Shown here one piece after another: positions 18,287 through 28,513 of a DNA stretch of 64,000 nt. Within the stretch, counting starts at the first letter, position 1, and each line of letters opens with the position of its first letter. Under the pieces are notes generated by a model, which was given only the letters and a program-made list of their open reading frames with translations, had not been told where the DNA came from and made no database searches. Both the position numbers and the translations under genes were made by a program. Location of the stretch: contig NZ_JAABNT010000015.1 of the NCBI RefSeq assembly GCF_010667575.1, positions 1 through 64,000 on the forward strand. Reading direction: 5' to 3'. This DNA is from Sulfitobacter sediminilitoris (GTDB taxonomy: Bacteria; Pseudomonadota; Alphaproteobacteria; Rhodobacterales; Rhodobacteraceae).

Positions 18287-19783
18287 TCACTGCTCCAGAT
18301 AGGTGCGGAGGGTCTGTTCGACCCCATGGTCATAAATCATATCAAGCCATGTCGAAAAAGACGCTGCAAACTCATGCCGTTGCGCCAAGTCTCCATAGAT
18401 GTGGCGCATCTCAAGCCATGCGTTTGGCTCTGTCCGCGCACGCCGCGCAGTGGCCTGCAGATCATCCCAATTCGGATCGTTTGGCGCAATCGGCGTCCCG
18501 TCTTCGCGTGTTCCCTGACAATATCGCGCCCAGAGTGCAGATGCGAGCGCGAGGCCAGTGACAGGTGTGCCTTTTGCAAGGCCATCACGGATCGATGGTA
18601 TCAGGAAACCGGGGTGGCGGCTGGAACCGTCAAAGGCCACGCGCCGGGTCGTGTCCTTGATTTCAGGATTGGAAAACCGGCGATCTATCAGGGACAGATA
18701 GTTCTGCGGTGTCATTCCAGGCACCGGAGCCACGTGCGGCGCAATCTCTTCGGTCACGACCTTATGCAGAAAACCCCGTATCAGGGGGTGCGCCATGGCG
18801 GTTGCGATTGTTTCAACCCCGATAATCTCGGCCGGGTCAGCGATGATCTGGTGCCCACCGTTGAGGATGCGTATTTTCATCGCTTCAAAGACGTCCACTT
18901 TATCTGTCATGGTCACGCCGACATCTTCCCAAGGCGGGCGCCCGGCGCAGAAGTCATCCTCAATCACCCATTGGCGGAAGTTCTCATGGGTCACAGGTGC
19001 GGCGTCGCTGATCCCGAAAGTCTGCACAAGTGCGATTTCCGATGGCCCCGTGGCTGGAACAATGCAATCGACCATCGCATCGGGGAAACTACAGTGCGCG
19101 TCAATCCAGTCGGCAAATTCCGGGTCAGACAGCCGCGCCAGCGACGCGACTGTCTGGCGCAGGATCTTGCCGTTGCCTTGCAGATTATCGCAGCTTTGCC
19201 CTGTGAAGGGACCATGTCCTGCATCCCGGCGCAGACGCAGTGCGGCAATCATCGCTCCAAAGGCTGTGCGCGGCGTTTGGGGGTATGCTGCGTCGTGCTG
19301 CATGTCCGGATGCGCTGCATCAAAGCCGCCCGTAGCAGCGTCAAGAAAGTAACCGCCTTCGGTCACAGTCAGTGACACGATGCGGATTGCAGGATCAGCC
19401 ATTTGAGCGATCAAGGCAGCGTTGTCAGACTCCACCGGAAGAAAGTCGATCATGGCACCGGTAACTTCGGCAGCTTTGCCGGAAGGGTCCAGTTCGATCA
19501 GCGTGGTCAGGCAGTCCTGTGCCAGCAAACGCTCGCGCTGCGCCGCATCGGCGGGCCTGACCCCTGCGCCGATGATCGCCCAGTCCAGCGCCTTGCCCTG
19601 CTGCATCAGGCGGTGAAGATACCACGCCTGGTGGGCACGGTGGAAATTACCAAGACCGATATGGACGATACCGGGTGTCAGTTGGTCCAAGCTGTAGGAA
19701 GGACGGATTACCGCCTCTGGCAGATCAGCCAGCGTGTCCCTGCTCAAGGACAACAGGTCAGGGGCTTTACCGCCATCTGCCAT
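18287..19783 (-). CDS. mtlK: Mannitol 2-dehydrogenase
   Basis: About 498 residues, the length of long-chain polyol dehydrogenases. The N-terminal Rossmann segment is HIGLGNFHRAHQAWYLH, and the catalytic signature KxxxxNxxH is present as KIRILNGGH. It oxidises D-mannitol (also D-arabinitol or D-sorbitol in relatives) to the 2-ketose with NAD. The start at 19783 gives a TGATG overlap with the smoS stop; ATGs at 19795 and 19819 are also in frame. Long open frames on the opposite strand are shadows. Confidence 0.88.
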   Translation of the reverse strand: MADGGKAPDLLSLSRDTLADLPEAVIRPSYSLDQLTPGIVHIGLGNFHRAHQAWYLHRLMQQGKALDWAIIGAGVRPADAAQRERLLAQDCLTTLIELDPSGKAAEVTGAMIDFLPVESDNAALIAQMADPAIRIVSLTVTEGGYFLDAATGGFDAAHPDMQHDAAYPQTPRTAFGAMIAALRLRRDAGHGPFTGQSCDNLQGNGKILRQTVASLARLSDPEFADWIDAHCSFPDAMVDCIVPATGPSEIALVQTFGISDAAPVTHENFRQWVIEDDFCAGRPPWEDVGVTMTDKVDVFEAMKIRILNGGHQIIADPAEIIGVETIATAMAHPLIRGFLHKVVTEEIAPHVAPVPGMTPQNYLSLIDRRFSNPEIKDTTRRVAFDGSSRHPGFLIPSIRDGLAKGTPVTGLALASALWARYCQGTREDGTPIAPNDPNWDDLQATARRARTEPNAWLEMRHIYGDLAQRHEFAASFSTWLDMIYDHGVEQTLRTYLEQ

Positions 19784-20552
19784 CAGCTCATCCATTGTCC
19801 GCCGTCCACGTTGTAGCATTGCGCAACGATGTACTCCGCTTCATCACTGGCAAGAAACACCGCCATGCCGGTCAGGTCTTCTGCACGCCCCATCCGGCCA
19901 AAGGGCACGCCTGCGGCGACTTCCTTTTTCTTCTGACCGGGCGCCTTGTTTTCATACTTGGCGAAGAACGCATCGACACCGTCCCAATGTTCGCCGTCCA
20001 CAACGCCGGGTGCGATGGCGTTCACGTTGATGCCGTGTTGGATCAGGTTCAGGCCTGCGGATTGTGTAAGGCTGATCACGGCGGCCTTGGTTGCACAGTA
20101 TACGCCCACCAACGGTTCGCCGCGTCGGCCTGCTTGACTGGCCATATTTATGATACGACCTTTTATTCCCCGATCGATCATGTGGCGGGCAACGGCCTGC
20201 ATCGTAAAGAGCGTGCCTGCGACGTTGATGTCGAACAGGGTTTGATAGTCAGCGCGCTCAATTTCGACGATTGGTGCGGCAGAGAAAAGGGCGGCGTTGT
20301 TGATCAGGATGTCGATCTGTCCAAGGGCATCCACCGTCGCAGCCACAGCTCCGTCGATGCTGGATTGGCTGGTCACATCCATTTCCAGGGCGATGGCCGC
20401 GCCACCAATTTCTTGCGCTGCGTCTTGGGCACGATCAATGTTGACGTCACCAATAGCAACCCGCGCACCTTCGGCCACATAGGCCTTGGCAAATGCCAAG
20501 CCGATACCCCGCGCAGCGCCGGTGATCAGAGCCGATTTTCCGTCCAGCCGCT

Positions 20553-20556
<4 letters not shown>
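19783..20556 (-). CDS. smoS: Sorbitol dehydrogenase, short-chain type
   Basis: 257-residue SDR enzyme with the NAD motif [12 protein letters not shown], and the catalytic Ser (INMASQAG) with YxxxK (YCATK). It closely resembles SmoS of Rhodobacter sphaeroides, which oxidises sorbitol to fructose, galactitol to tagatose and L-iditol to sorbose. It overlaps smoK by four bases. With mtlK and mtlZ it forms the convergence point of sorbitol and mannitol on fructose. Confidence 0.88.
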
Positions 20557-21557
<1,001 letters not shown>

Positions 21558-21568
21558 GGGTCAGGTCC

Positions 21569-22399
21569 TTATTTCACCGCGCCAAAGGTCAGGCCGCGGA
21601 CAAGTTGCTTCTGGCTGAACCAGCCAAGGATGAGGATCGGCGCGATGGCCATGGTCGAGGCCGCGCTGAGCTTGGCGTAAAACAGCCCCTCGGGGCTTGA
21701 ATAGCTGGCGATGAACGCGGTGAGCGGTGCAGCTTGTGCGGCAGTCAGGTTCAGCGTCCAGAACGCCTCGTTCCACGCGAGGATGATGTTCAGCAATACG
21801 GTCGAGGCGATGCCCGGGATCGCCATGGGGGTGAGCACGTAGAGAATTTCTTCTTTCAGCGACGCCCCATCCATCCGTGCGGCTTCAAGGATTTCACCGG
21901 GAATTTCCTTGAAGTAGGTGTACAGCATCCAGACGATGATTGGCAGGTTGATCAGCATCAAGACAATCACCAGACCCGCACGGCTGTCCAAAAGGCCCAG
22001 TTCAATGAACAGCAGGTAAATCGGGTAGAGGACGCCAACCGCTGGCAACATCTTGGTCGACAACATCCACAGCAGGATATCCTTGGTGCGTCTTGAAGGG
22101 ACAAAGGCCATGGACCACGCAGCCGGGACAGCGATTATTATCCCGATGATCGTAGAGCCTACCGCGATGATGACGGAGTTCCAAAGGAACCGCATGTAGT
22201 TGGAGCGTTCCTGCACGACAGCGTAGTTTTCGAGCGTCCAATCAAAGAAAAGAAAGATCGGCGGGTCATTGATGGCCTGCGCTTCGGTCTTGAAGCTGGT
22301 CAGGATCGTCCAGAGGATCGGGAAGAAGATCAGCAAGCCCACAGCCCAGGCAAGCGCCGTGTTGATGGCTTTGCGTTTCGGTGTAACGGCGCGGGCCAT
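21569..22399 (-). CDS. smoG: Polyol ABC transporter permease, MalG-like
   Basis: 276-residue permease with six hydrophobic segments and the EAA coupling loop EAARMDGASLKEEILYVLTP at about residues 170-190. It ends close to the membrane (RGLTFGAVK), as MalG-type subunits do. A GGAGG site precedes the ATG. It forms the membrane channel with SmoF. Confidence 0.9.
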   Translation of the reverse strand: MARAVTPKRKAINTALAWAVGLLIFFPILWTILTSFKTEAQAINDPPIFLFFDWTLENYAVVQERSNYMRFLWNSVIIAVGSTIIGIIIAVPAAWSMAFVPSRRTKDILLWMLSTKMLPAVGVLYPIYLLFIELGLLDSRAGLVIVLMLINLPIIVWMLYTYFKEIPGEILEAARMDGASLKEEILYVLTPMAIPGIASTVLLNIILAWNEAFWTLNLTAAQAAPLTAFIASYSSPEGLFYAKLSAASTMAIAPILILGWFSQKQLVRGLTFGAVK

Positions 22400-22471
22400 T
22401 ATGCAGTCCTCCGAGTGGGAAATGAGACTGACATCGAGACGGGATGCGTCGGGGCTTGGGGTGAGAACAGA

Positions 22472-23338
22472 TCAAGCATCAAGGTTCTTCCCCACAATCC
22501 GCATCAGGAAAATCGCGACGATATTGGCAAGGATGATGGCATAGACGCCACCCGCCGAGCCGAGGCCGACATTCTGGCTTTCCAGCACGCGCTGGAAGAT
22601 GAGATATGACAGTGTGCGGGTGCCAAAGGCGCCACCCGTGGTCACGAAAATTTCGGCAAAGATCGACAGCAGGAAAATTGTCTGGATCAGGATCACCACT
22701 GTCATCGCACGGCTGAGGTGCGGCAGGATGATGAACCAGAAGCGCTTCAGGACAGGCGCGCCGTCCATCTCAGCCGCCTCCAGTTGCTCGGAGTCCAGCG
22801 ACTGGATGGCGGTCAACAAAATCAACGTCGCAAAAGGCAGCCATTGCCAGCTGACGATCAGGATGATCGAGGGCAGCGATGCCTCTGACATCCACGAAAT
22901 TGGCGTCGCCCCGAAGAACTTGAACAAATGCGCAAACAGGCCATTCGTCGGATCCATGAACATGTTCTTCCAGACCAGCGCCGAGACCGTGGGCATTACA
23001 AAGAAGGGCGCGATCACAAGAATACGCACGACCCCCTGCCCCCACATTGGCTGATCCAGCAAAAGCGCCAGCAACACGCCAAAGCAAACCGTGATCAGGA
23101 GCACGCCACCGACGATGATCAGCGTGGTCTGCACCGAAGGCCAGAAGGCCGAGGAACTGACAAAACGAACGTAGTTATCAAAACCGGTCCAGCCCAGATC
23201 GCCGCCCCGCAGCGGCAGGTATTTCCTGAATGAAAACCAGAGGGTCATGATCAGCGGCACCAGCATCCAGCCCAACAGCAGGATCACGGCGGGCGCCATC
23301 ATCAGGCGGGCGGCAGAGCGTGAAGCCTTGGTAGCCAT
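22472..23338 (-). CDS. smoF: Polyol ABC transporter permease, MalF-like
   Basis: 288-residue permease with the EAA loop EAAEMDGAPVLKRFWFIILP and six hydrophobic segments. ATG at 23338 is chosen over an in-frame GTG at 23347 because the AAAGG site is nine bases from it. A 72-base gap separates it from smoG. Confidence 0.9.
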   Translation of the reverse strand: MATKASRSAARLMMAPAVILLLGWMLVPLIMTLWFSFRKYLPLRGGDLGWTGFDNYVRFVSSSAFWPSVQTTLIIVGGVLLITVCFGVLLALLLDQPMWGQGVVRILVIAPFFVMPTVSALVWKNMFMDPTNGLFAHLFKFFGATPISWMSEASLPSIILIVSWQWLPFATLILLTAIQSLDSEQLEAAEMDGAPVLKRFWFIILPHLSRAMTVVILIQTIFLLSIFAEIFVTTGGAFGTRTLSYLIFQRVLESQNVGLGSAGGVYAIILANIVAIFLMRIVGKNLDA

Positions 23339-23412
23339 GTGGTGCACCTTTCCTGTGGACGCAATTCAGCTTCCGGGGACGCAATTGATTGTGCAAGTTT
23401 CAAGACGGGTAC

Positions 23413-23438
23413 CAAGGGGCGACACATGCCGCCCCTTG
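23413..23438 (-). other. Stem-loop between smoE and smoF
   Basis: A perfect nine-base stem (CAAGGGGCG at 23413-23421 with CGCCCCTTG at 23430-23438) closes an eight-base loop 13 bases after the smoE stop. No U-run follows on the minus strand, so an mRNA-stability or partial attenuation role is more likely than full termination. Confidence 0.65.
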
Positions 23439-23451
23439 AGGAAGACTTGGC

Positions 23452-24756
23452 TTAGTAGCCCGCTGCTTCCATAGCTTCTGTCGTGATGGCCTGCGCCTTC
23501 TCAAGCGCTTCGTCCACCGACTGCTGGCCTGCGTAGACCGCCGAGAATTCCTGGCTCACCTCGGTCGCGATGCCCGCAAACTCCGGGATCGCCACAAACT
23601 GGATACCGACATAAGGCACCGGCTTGACTGTCGGGTTGGTCGGGTCGGCCGCATTGATCGAATCCAGTGTCATCTTGGCAAATGGCACTTCCTGATACTC
23701 CGCTGTTGCATACAGCGATGTCCGCGCACCCGGAGGAACGTTGGCCCAGCCTTCCTTGGCAGCGACAAGCTCAATGTAGTCTTTGGACGTGGCCCATTCG
23801 ATGAACTGCTTGGCGGCGTCTTCTTTCTGTGTGCCGGCAGGGATACCCAGCGCCCATGCCCAAAGCCAGTTGGCGCGTTTTTCAACACCATCCTTATTGG
23901 GTGCCAATGCAAAGCCAACCTTGTCAGCCACAGTGGAATCGTTTGGGTTGGTCACGAAGGACGCCGCAACAGTCGCGTCGATCCACATGCCGCATTTGCC
24001 CTGCTGGAACAGCGACAGGTTTTCGTTGAAGCCGTTGGTGGCGTAGCCTGCCGGGCCGGACTCGGCCATCATGTCGACAAAGAAGGTCAGTGCCTCTTTC
24101 CATTCGGGCTGATCAAATTGTGCAGTCCAATCCTCATCGAACCAGCGCGCACCAAAGGAGTTGGCTGTCACGGTGATAAAGGCACCGCCCTCACCCCAAC
24201 CAGCCTTGCCGCGCAGACAGATGCCGTTGATATCGTTGTCGCGGTCCGTCATGGCAGCCGCAGCTTCGCGGATGAATTCCCATGTTGGGGCATCCGGCAT
24301 CGTCATACCGGCCTTTTCCATAAGGTCGGTCCGGTACATGATCATCGAGCTTTCGCCGTAGAATGGTGCGGCGTAAAGCGTACCGTCATGGCTCAGACCG
24401 TTGCGCATGGCAGGCAGGATGTCATCGGCATCGTACTCCGCCGACAGACCGTCCAGCGGTACCAGCCAACCGTTGGCGCCCCAGATCGGCGTTTCGTACA
24501 TACCGATGGTCATGATGTCGAACTGGCCACCCTTGGTGGTGATGTCCGTGGTGACACGCTGGCGCAGCACGTTTTCCTCCAACGTCACCCACTCGACCTC
24601 GTGACCGGTCTTTGCGGTGAAATCATCCGTGTAACCTTGCATGCGGATCATGTCGCCGTTGTTCACTGTCGCAATGGTGATCGTTTCGGCGAGTGCGCCA
24701 GAAGCGGTGATCGTGGAAACCGCAGTGGCCGCACGAAGTGCGTTCCTCAAAGACAT
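23452..24756 (-). CDS. smoE: Polyol-binding periplasmic protein
   Basis: 434 residues with a signal peptide ending ASGALA before ETITIATVNNGDM. The fold is the MalE-like cluster that binds sugars and polyols; the length matches SmoE. It delivers sorbitol or mannitol to SmoFGK. A GGGAGG site lies just before the ATG, and a promoter-like TTGACG at 24817-24822 (minus strand) sits next to the operator palindrome. First structural gene of the operon. Confidence 0.9.
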   Translation of the reverse strand: MSLRNALRAATAVSTITASGALAETITIATVNNGDMIRMQGYTDDFTAKTGHEVEWVTLEENVLRQRVTTDITTKGGQFDIMTIGMYETPIWGANGWLVPLDGLSAEYDADDILPAMRNGLSHDGTLYAAPFYGESSMIMYRTDLMEKAGMTMPDAPTWEFIREAAAAMTDRDNDINGICLRGKAGWGEGGAFITVTANSFGARWFDEDWTAQFDQPEWKEALTFFVDMMAESGPAGYATNGFNENLSLFQQGKCGMWIDATVAASFVTNPNDSTVADKVGFALAPNKDGVEKRANWLWAWALGIPAGTQKEDAAKQFIEWATSKDYIELVAAKEGWANVPPGARTSLYATAEYQEVPFAKMTLDSINAADPTNPTVKPVPYVGIQFVAIPEFAGIATEVSQEFSAVYAGQQSVDEALEKAQAITTEAMEAAGY

Positions 24757-24830
24757 CCGAATCCTCCCTAGTGTTGGATGTTATGTCGCCAAAGCCTAGA
24801 GGTTAATCTATCGTCGCGTCAATTAATTAT

Positions 24831-24844
24831 TTTACGCGCGTAAA
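24831..24844. promoter_or_regulatory. LacI-type operator upstream of smoE
   Basis: TTTACGCGCGTAAA is a perfect 14-base palindrome with a central CG, the usual design of LacI-family operators. It lies between the LacI-type regulator gene and smoE, 74 bases before the smoE ATG and just upstream of a TTGACG -35-like element. Confidence 0.65.
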
Positions 24845-24865
24845 GTTATATCGATGTAAGGATGC

Positions 24866-25897
24866 TTACGCAGAATCGCGCATGATCAATCGTGCCGGGA
24901 AAAGTTGCTCGGTCCGACTATCCAGCCGTCCCCCGCTTTCGATGAGCTTGAAAAGGGTCGCCACGACCTCGTCCGATACCGCGCTATAGTCATGCGCGGC
25001 AGTTGTGAGCGACGGACAGGTGAACCGCGAAAATGGGTGGTCGTCGTGTGACGCAACGCGCAAGGCACAGTCATCGTTGCGTCCAACCTTGACGCCCATT
25101 TTATAACAAGCGGACAAAAGACCAATTGCCAGACGGTCGTTGCTGCACAGAACGGTATTGCTTGCAAATGCCCCCTCGATGAGGGCCTTCAGCGCCCCTT
25201 GCCGGCCAATCTCCTCAAATGCCCAACCACTCCCCTTAATCGGAACGATGTGCGGCTCAAAGCCCAGACGGTCCATCATTTCGATATACGCCAGCCGACG
25301 TTTGTTGGCGTTGGGATTGGCCGGTGTTTTCATCTCGAAAAAGCAGGGCGGTTCCCCTGTGCGGGTCAGATATTCCACCGTTTGCGATACGAAACTGCGG
25401 TTGTCAGAACCAACAAAAGCCTCACCCAAGTCTTCGAGGTTGCTATCGAACAGGACGGTCGGCACGTCCTTGCAGAACGATTCGATCGCGCGTTTGTCGG
25501 ACTGGCGGCCAAGCGGTGCCAAAAGAACGCCAGCAGGCTTCAAAGACCGCAATGTGTCGAGGATATCGATCTCATAGCCGGGCTCACCTTGAGAATTGAA
25601 AAGGAATGGTGACAGGCCCGCCTCGACGCAGCGCCGCTCGATCACCCGGACAATTTCAGCAAAGAAGGGGTCTGCAAGATAGGGCACGACGATGCCGACA
25701 TTCTTGGTCAGCTTGCGATTCTGGTTCATCGCAAAAATATTTGGGCGGTAGTTGTACTGCTCAAGCGCTGCCTCAATCCGCGCGCGCGTGGTTGGGCGCA
25801 CGCTGGAAGGATCGTGGAAGTATTTTGACACCGTCGGACGGGAGAGACCGCTGATCGCAGCGAAATCCTCCATATTCTTGATCTTTGTGTTCGTCAT
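24866..25897 (-). CDS. LacI-family transcriptional regulator of polyol operon
   Basis: 343 residues: N-terminal helix-turn-helix with hinge (MEDFAAISGLSRPTVSKYF to YNYRPN), then a type-I periplasmic-binding-like ligand domain. It is encoded directly upstream of smoE on the same strand, so it is the probable polyol sensor of the operon. Palindromic sites occur both before smoE and before this gene, which suggests autoregulation. The Shine-Dalgarno sequence is weak. Confidence 0.85.
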   Translation of the reverse strand: MTNTKIKNMEDFAAISGLSRPTVSKYFHDPSSVRPTTRARIEAALEQYNYRPNIFAMNQNRKLTKNVGIVVPYLADPFFAEIVRVIERRCVEAGLSPFLFNSQGEPGYEIDILDTLRSLKPAGVLLAPLGRQSDKRAIESFCKDVPTVLFDSNLEDLGEAFVGSDNRSFVSQTVEYLTRTGEPPCFFEMKTPANPNANKRRLAYIEMMDRLGFEPHIVPIKGSGWAFEEIGRQGALKALIEGAFASNTVLCSNDRLAIGLLSACYKMGVKVGRNDDCALRVASHDDHPFSRFTCPSLTTAAHDYSAVSDEVVATLFKLIESGGRLDSRTEQLFPARLIMRDSA

Positions 25898-25969
25898 ATC
25901 GCGCTGTTCTTGCCTGAACCCTTGCAGTGGTATTGGGTCAGCCTAGAACTTTACATCATTTTTTGAAAG

Positions 25970-25983
25970 TTATCGCGCGGAAA
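25970..25983. promoter_or_regulatory. Second, weaker LacI-type operator candidate
   Basis: TTATCGCGCGGAAA matches 11 of 14 positions of the perfect palindrome at 24831-24844 and lies 72 bases before the regulator start, almost the same distance as the first site before smoE. It may mediate autoregulation. Confidence 0.35.
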
Positions 25984-26035
25984 TTTTCCTTGATCAATTC
26001 GCACAAGTTCTGCCCGGCCCCTGTGGCACATAGTG

Positions 26036-26296
26036 TTAACACTCGTCAATGCGACCTTTGACTTCGAAGGGAATGCAAATGTCCTGCTCAATCAGCCGAA
26101 AACCTGGATCGTTCATGAACATTGCGACGTTTGCCATGCTGCCGGTTTCGAAATTATCGACGCAGATCACCTCATGTCCTTCGGCAAGAAACCGACTGCA
26201 GAGATGCGAGCCAATAAAACCTGCGCCTCCGGCAACCAGAATGACTTTCTTCTTGCCTGTGCCAACGCGTGGTTGATTTGAGGTGACCGTTCTCAC
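26036..26296 (-). pseudogene. Truncated NAD-dependent epimerase/dehydratase (UDP-glucuronate decarboxylase-like)
   Basis: The 86-residue product has an intact Rossmann start (VAGGAGFIGSHLC, then EGHEVICVDNFETGS) that matches the N-terminal quarter of UDP-xylose synthase-type enzymes of over 300 residues. It then stops at TAA after FEVKGRIDEC, before any catalytic Tyr-x-x-x-Lys. No continuation is seen in the 138 bases beyond. It is a 3'-deleted remnant, probably of a polysaccharide locus. Confidence 0.75.
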
Positions 26297-26862
26297 CGTT
26301 ATCTATTCCCCCAAGATGAAGAAATCCGTTTTCGCAAATAGAAATCAGGTGCGTCAGAAAACAGCATTTGAACTTTGAATGTTCAGCGTGAGAAGCGCCA
26401 ATTTCGCACTGGAAGAATATCCAATTAGCGCCTCCTGAATACGAATAATCACTCCAAACATCATAAAATGTCAATGATTTCAGCTTTTTGTGCTGAACAC
26501 ATCGATTCGCTACAGCATGTGGTACATTGATTAATATCAATTCCCGATATTCCCCTAAGGGTTGAAAATAGAACGTTTATAGATTGTATTGAGCGCACCA
26601 TTTCTACCCTAGCTATACGATTGAAAATAGCACGAGCGTGACTTGGAAGCGATTCGCAGGCCTTTCATGCTTTTATCAGCGTCTTGCAATACCGGATCGA
26701 AGCACGGTGATCATCCTGGATACCTTCAATAGACAAACGCGGTCAGATTGCGGCTCGCCGATGCTCCACTACGTCCAGCGTCGGTTCTGGAAACCGGGGT
26801 CACATCCCAAGTCTACGCGCATTTGAGGCCTACGAATTGCCGCTCAATTCGCCCCATGAACC
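26297..26862. other. AT-rich region without a recognisable gene
   Basis: About 565 bases, clearly more AT-rich than the flanks at 26297-26640. Short open frames exist (for example plus strand 26638-26826) but none has a ribosome site or recognisable motif. With the truncated epimerase next door, it looks like a deletion or insertion scar rather than a functional unit. Confidence 0.5.
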
Positions 26863-28353
26863 TCATCCGCGCCGCCAGCGTGCCGGACCCATTTCATGGA
26901 TCGATCTGCCTTCGGTATCCACCGCCACTGTCACCGGCATGTCTTCGACCTGCAATTCATAGATCGCTTCCATCCCAAGGTCCTGAAACGCAACAGGCTT
27001 TGACGCCTTGATGGCCTTGGATACCAGATATGCGGCACCCCCCACCGCTATCAGATACACCGCACCATGCGCCCTGATTGCATCAATGGCCTGCGCGCCC
27101 CTTTCGGCCTTGCCAACCATCAGTTTCAGCCCGGTCTGACTCAGGATTTGATCGGTGAACTTGTCCATCCGGGTGGAAGTCGTTGGCCCGGCTGGTCCGA
27201 TAACCTCACCCCGCACCGGATCGACCGGACCCACATAATAAATTGCGCGATCCTTCAGATCGACCGGTAAAGGCTCACCACGGTTCAGCATCTCGACCAT
27301 GCGCTTGTGTGCCGCGTCCCGCCCGGTGTAGAGCGTTCCATGCAACAGAACAGTCTGTCCCGGTTTTAGCTCCGCCAAGGTCTCATAGTTCAGACTGTTC
27401 AGATCAAGTTTCAGCGCATCAGGCGTTTTCAGCTCGATATCGCTGGGCCACAGCGACAGGTCAGGCGGGTCAAGCACGGCAGGTCCGCTGCCATCCAACG
27501 TGAAATGCAAATGTCGGGTCGCTGCGCAGTTGGGAATCAGCGCAACGGGCAGCGACGCCGCATGCGTCGGGAAGTGAGCGATCTTCACGTCAAGAACAGT
27601 GGTCACGCCGCCCAACCCTTGCGCGCCAATGCCCAGCGCATTTACGCGGTCGAGTATTTCAAGCCGCATCTCCTCGACAAGGTTCTGAGGTCCTCGCTCG
27701 CGAAGCGATGTGATATCAATAGGTTCGTTCAACACAGACTTGGCCATAGCCATGCATTTGTCGACCGACCCACCTACACCAATCCCCAGAATACCGGGCG
27801 GACACCAACCCGCGCCCAATCCCTTGACCGTTTCCACCACCCAATCCACGATTGAATCCGACGGATTCAACATCACGAACTTGGATTTGTTCTCGGAACC
27901 GCCTCCTTTGGCCGACACGGTGATGTCGACCTTGTCGCCCGCCACCATGCTCACCTGAACCATCGCCGGTGTGTTGTCGCCCGTGTTCTTGCGTGCACCC
28001 AGCGGGTCAGCCACGACAGAGGCGCGCAACGGATTCTCGTCAAGCAGATAGGCACGCCGCGCCCCTTCATCGATGATCTCCTGAAGCGGACGCCGCCAAT
28101 TCAGCTTGGCCTCGACACCCACATCAACAAAGACGTTCACCGTGCCGGTGTCCTGACAAATCGGCCGATGCCCCAATGCGCACATTCTCGAATTCACAAG
28201 GATCTGTGCCATCGCCTGTTTCGCACCGGGGCTTTCCTCGCGGCCATAGGCATCGGTCATCGCTGCGATGAAGTCTGGCGGGTGATAATAGGAAATGTAC
28301 TGCAGAGCATCCGCGACACTATCGATGACATGCTCTTCTGTAATGACCGCCAT
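26863..28353 (-). CDS. Class I (iron-sulfur) fumarate hydratase
   Basis: 496 residues, the FumA/FumB class, which interconverts fumarate and L-malate with a labile [4Fe-4S] cluster. N-terminal alpha-type and C-terminal beta-type domains are fused. Probable cluster cysteines lie in RPICQDTGT (about residue 66), GWCPPG (about 180) and PNCAATRH (about 270). The C-terminal half contains GPTTSTRMDKF, typical of the beta domain. It stands alone, divergent from the efflux genes, and could serve as a main or auxiliary fumarase. Confidence 0.92.
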   Translation of the reverse strand: MAVITEEHVIDSVADALQYISYYHPPDFIAAMTDAYGREESPGAKQAMAQILVNSRMCALGHRPICQDTGTVNVFVDVGVEAKLNWRRPLQEIIDEGARRAYLLDENPLRASVVADPLGARKNTGDNTPAMVQVSMVAGDKVDITVSAKGGGSENKSKFVMLNPSDSIVDWVVETVKGLGAGWCPPGILGIGVGGSVDKCMAMAKSVLNEPIDITSLRERGPQNLVEEMRLEILDRVNALGIGAQGLGGVTTVLDVKIAHFPTHAASLPVALIPNCAATRHLHFTLDGSGPAVLDPPDLSLWPSDIELKTPDALKLDLNSLNYETLAELKPGQTVLLHGTLYTGRDAAHKRMVEMLNRGEPLPVDLKDRAIYYVGPVDPVRGEVIGPAGPTTSTRMDKFTDQILSQTGLKLMVGKAERGAQAIDAIRAHGAVYLIAVGGAAYLVSKAIKASKPVAFQDLGMEAIYELQVEDMPVTVAVDTEGRSIHEMGPARWRRG

Positions 28354-28513
28354 ATTCGACTGCCTCTCTTTTTTATTCCTTACACCGCAGAATAGAATGT
28401 ATCGTCTGTACTGTCATTGGCTGCTGCCTTCGATAGAAACCTTTCTGGTATTGGCTGGAAAAGCGCTATCTTTTGTCCTGCGGCATCGGGCCGCTTCAGA
28501 TAAGGGTCCTGCC

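Noticed and set aside
26638-26826. Possible integrase or small-protein remnant on the plus strand
   Set aside because: Some residues are suggestive, but no catalytic motif or consistent frame could be followed.
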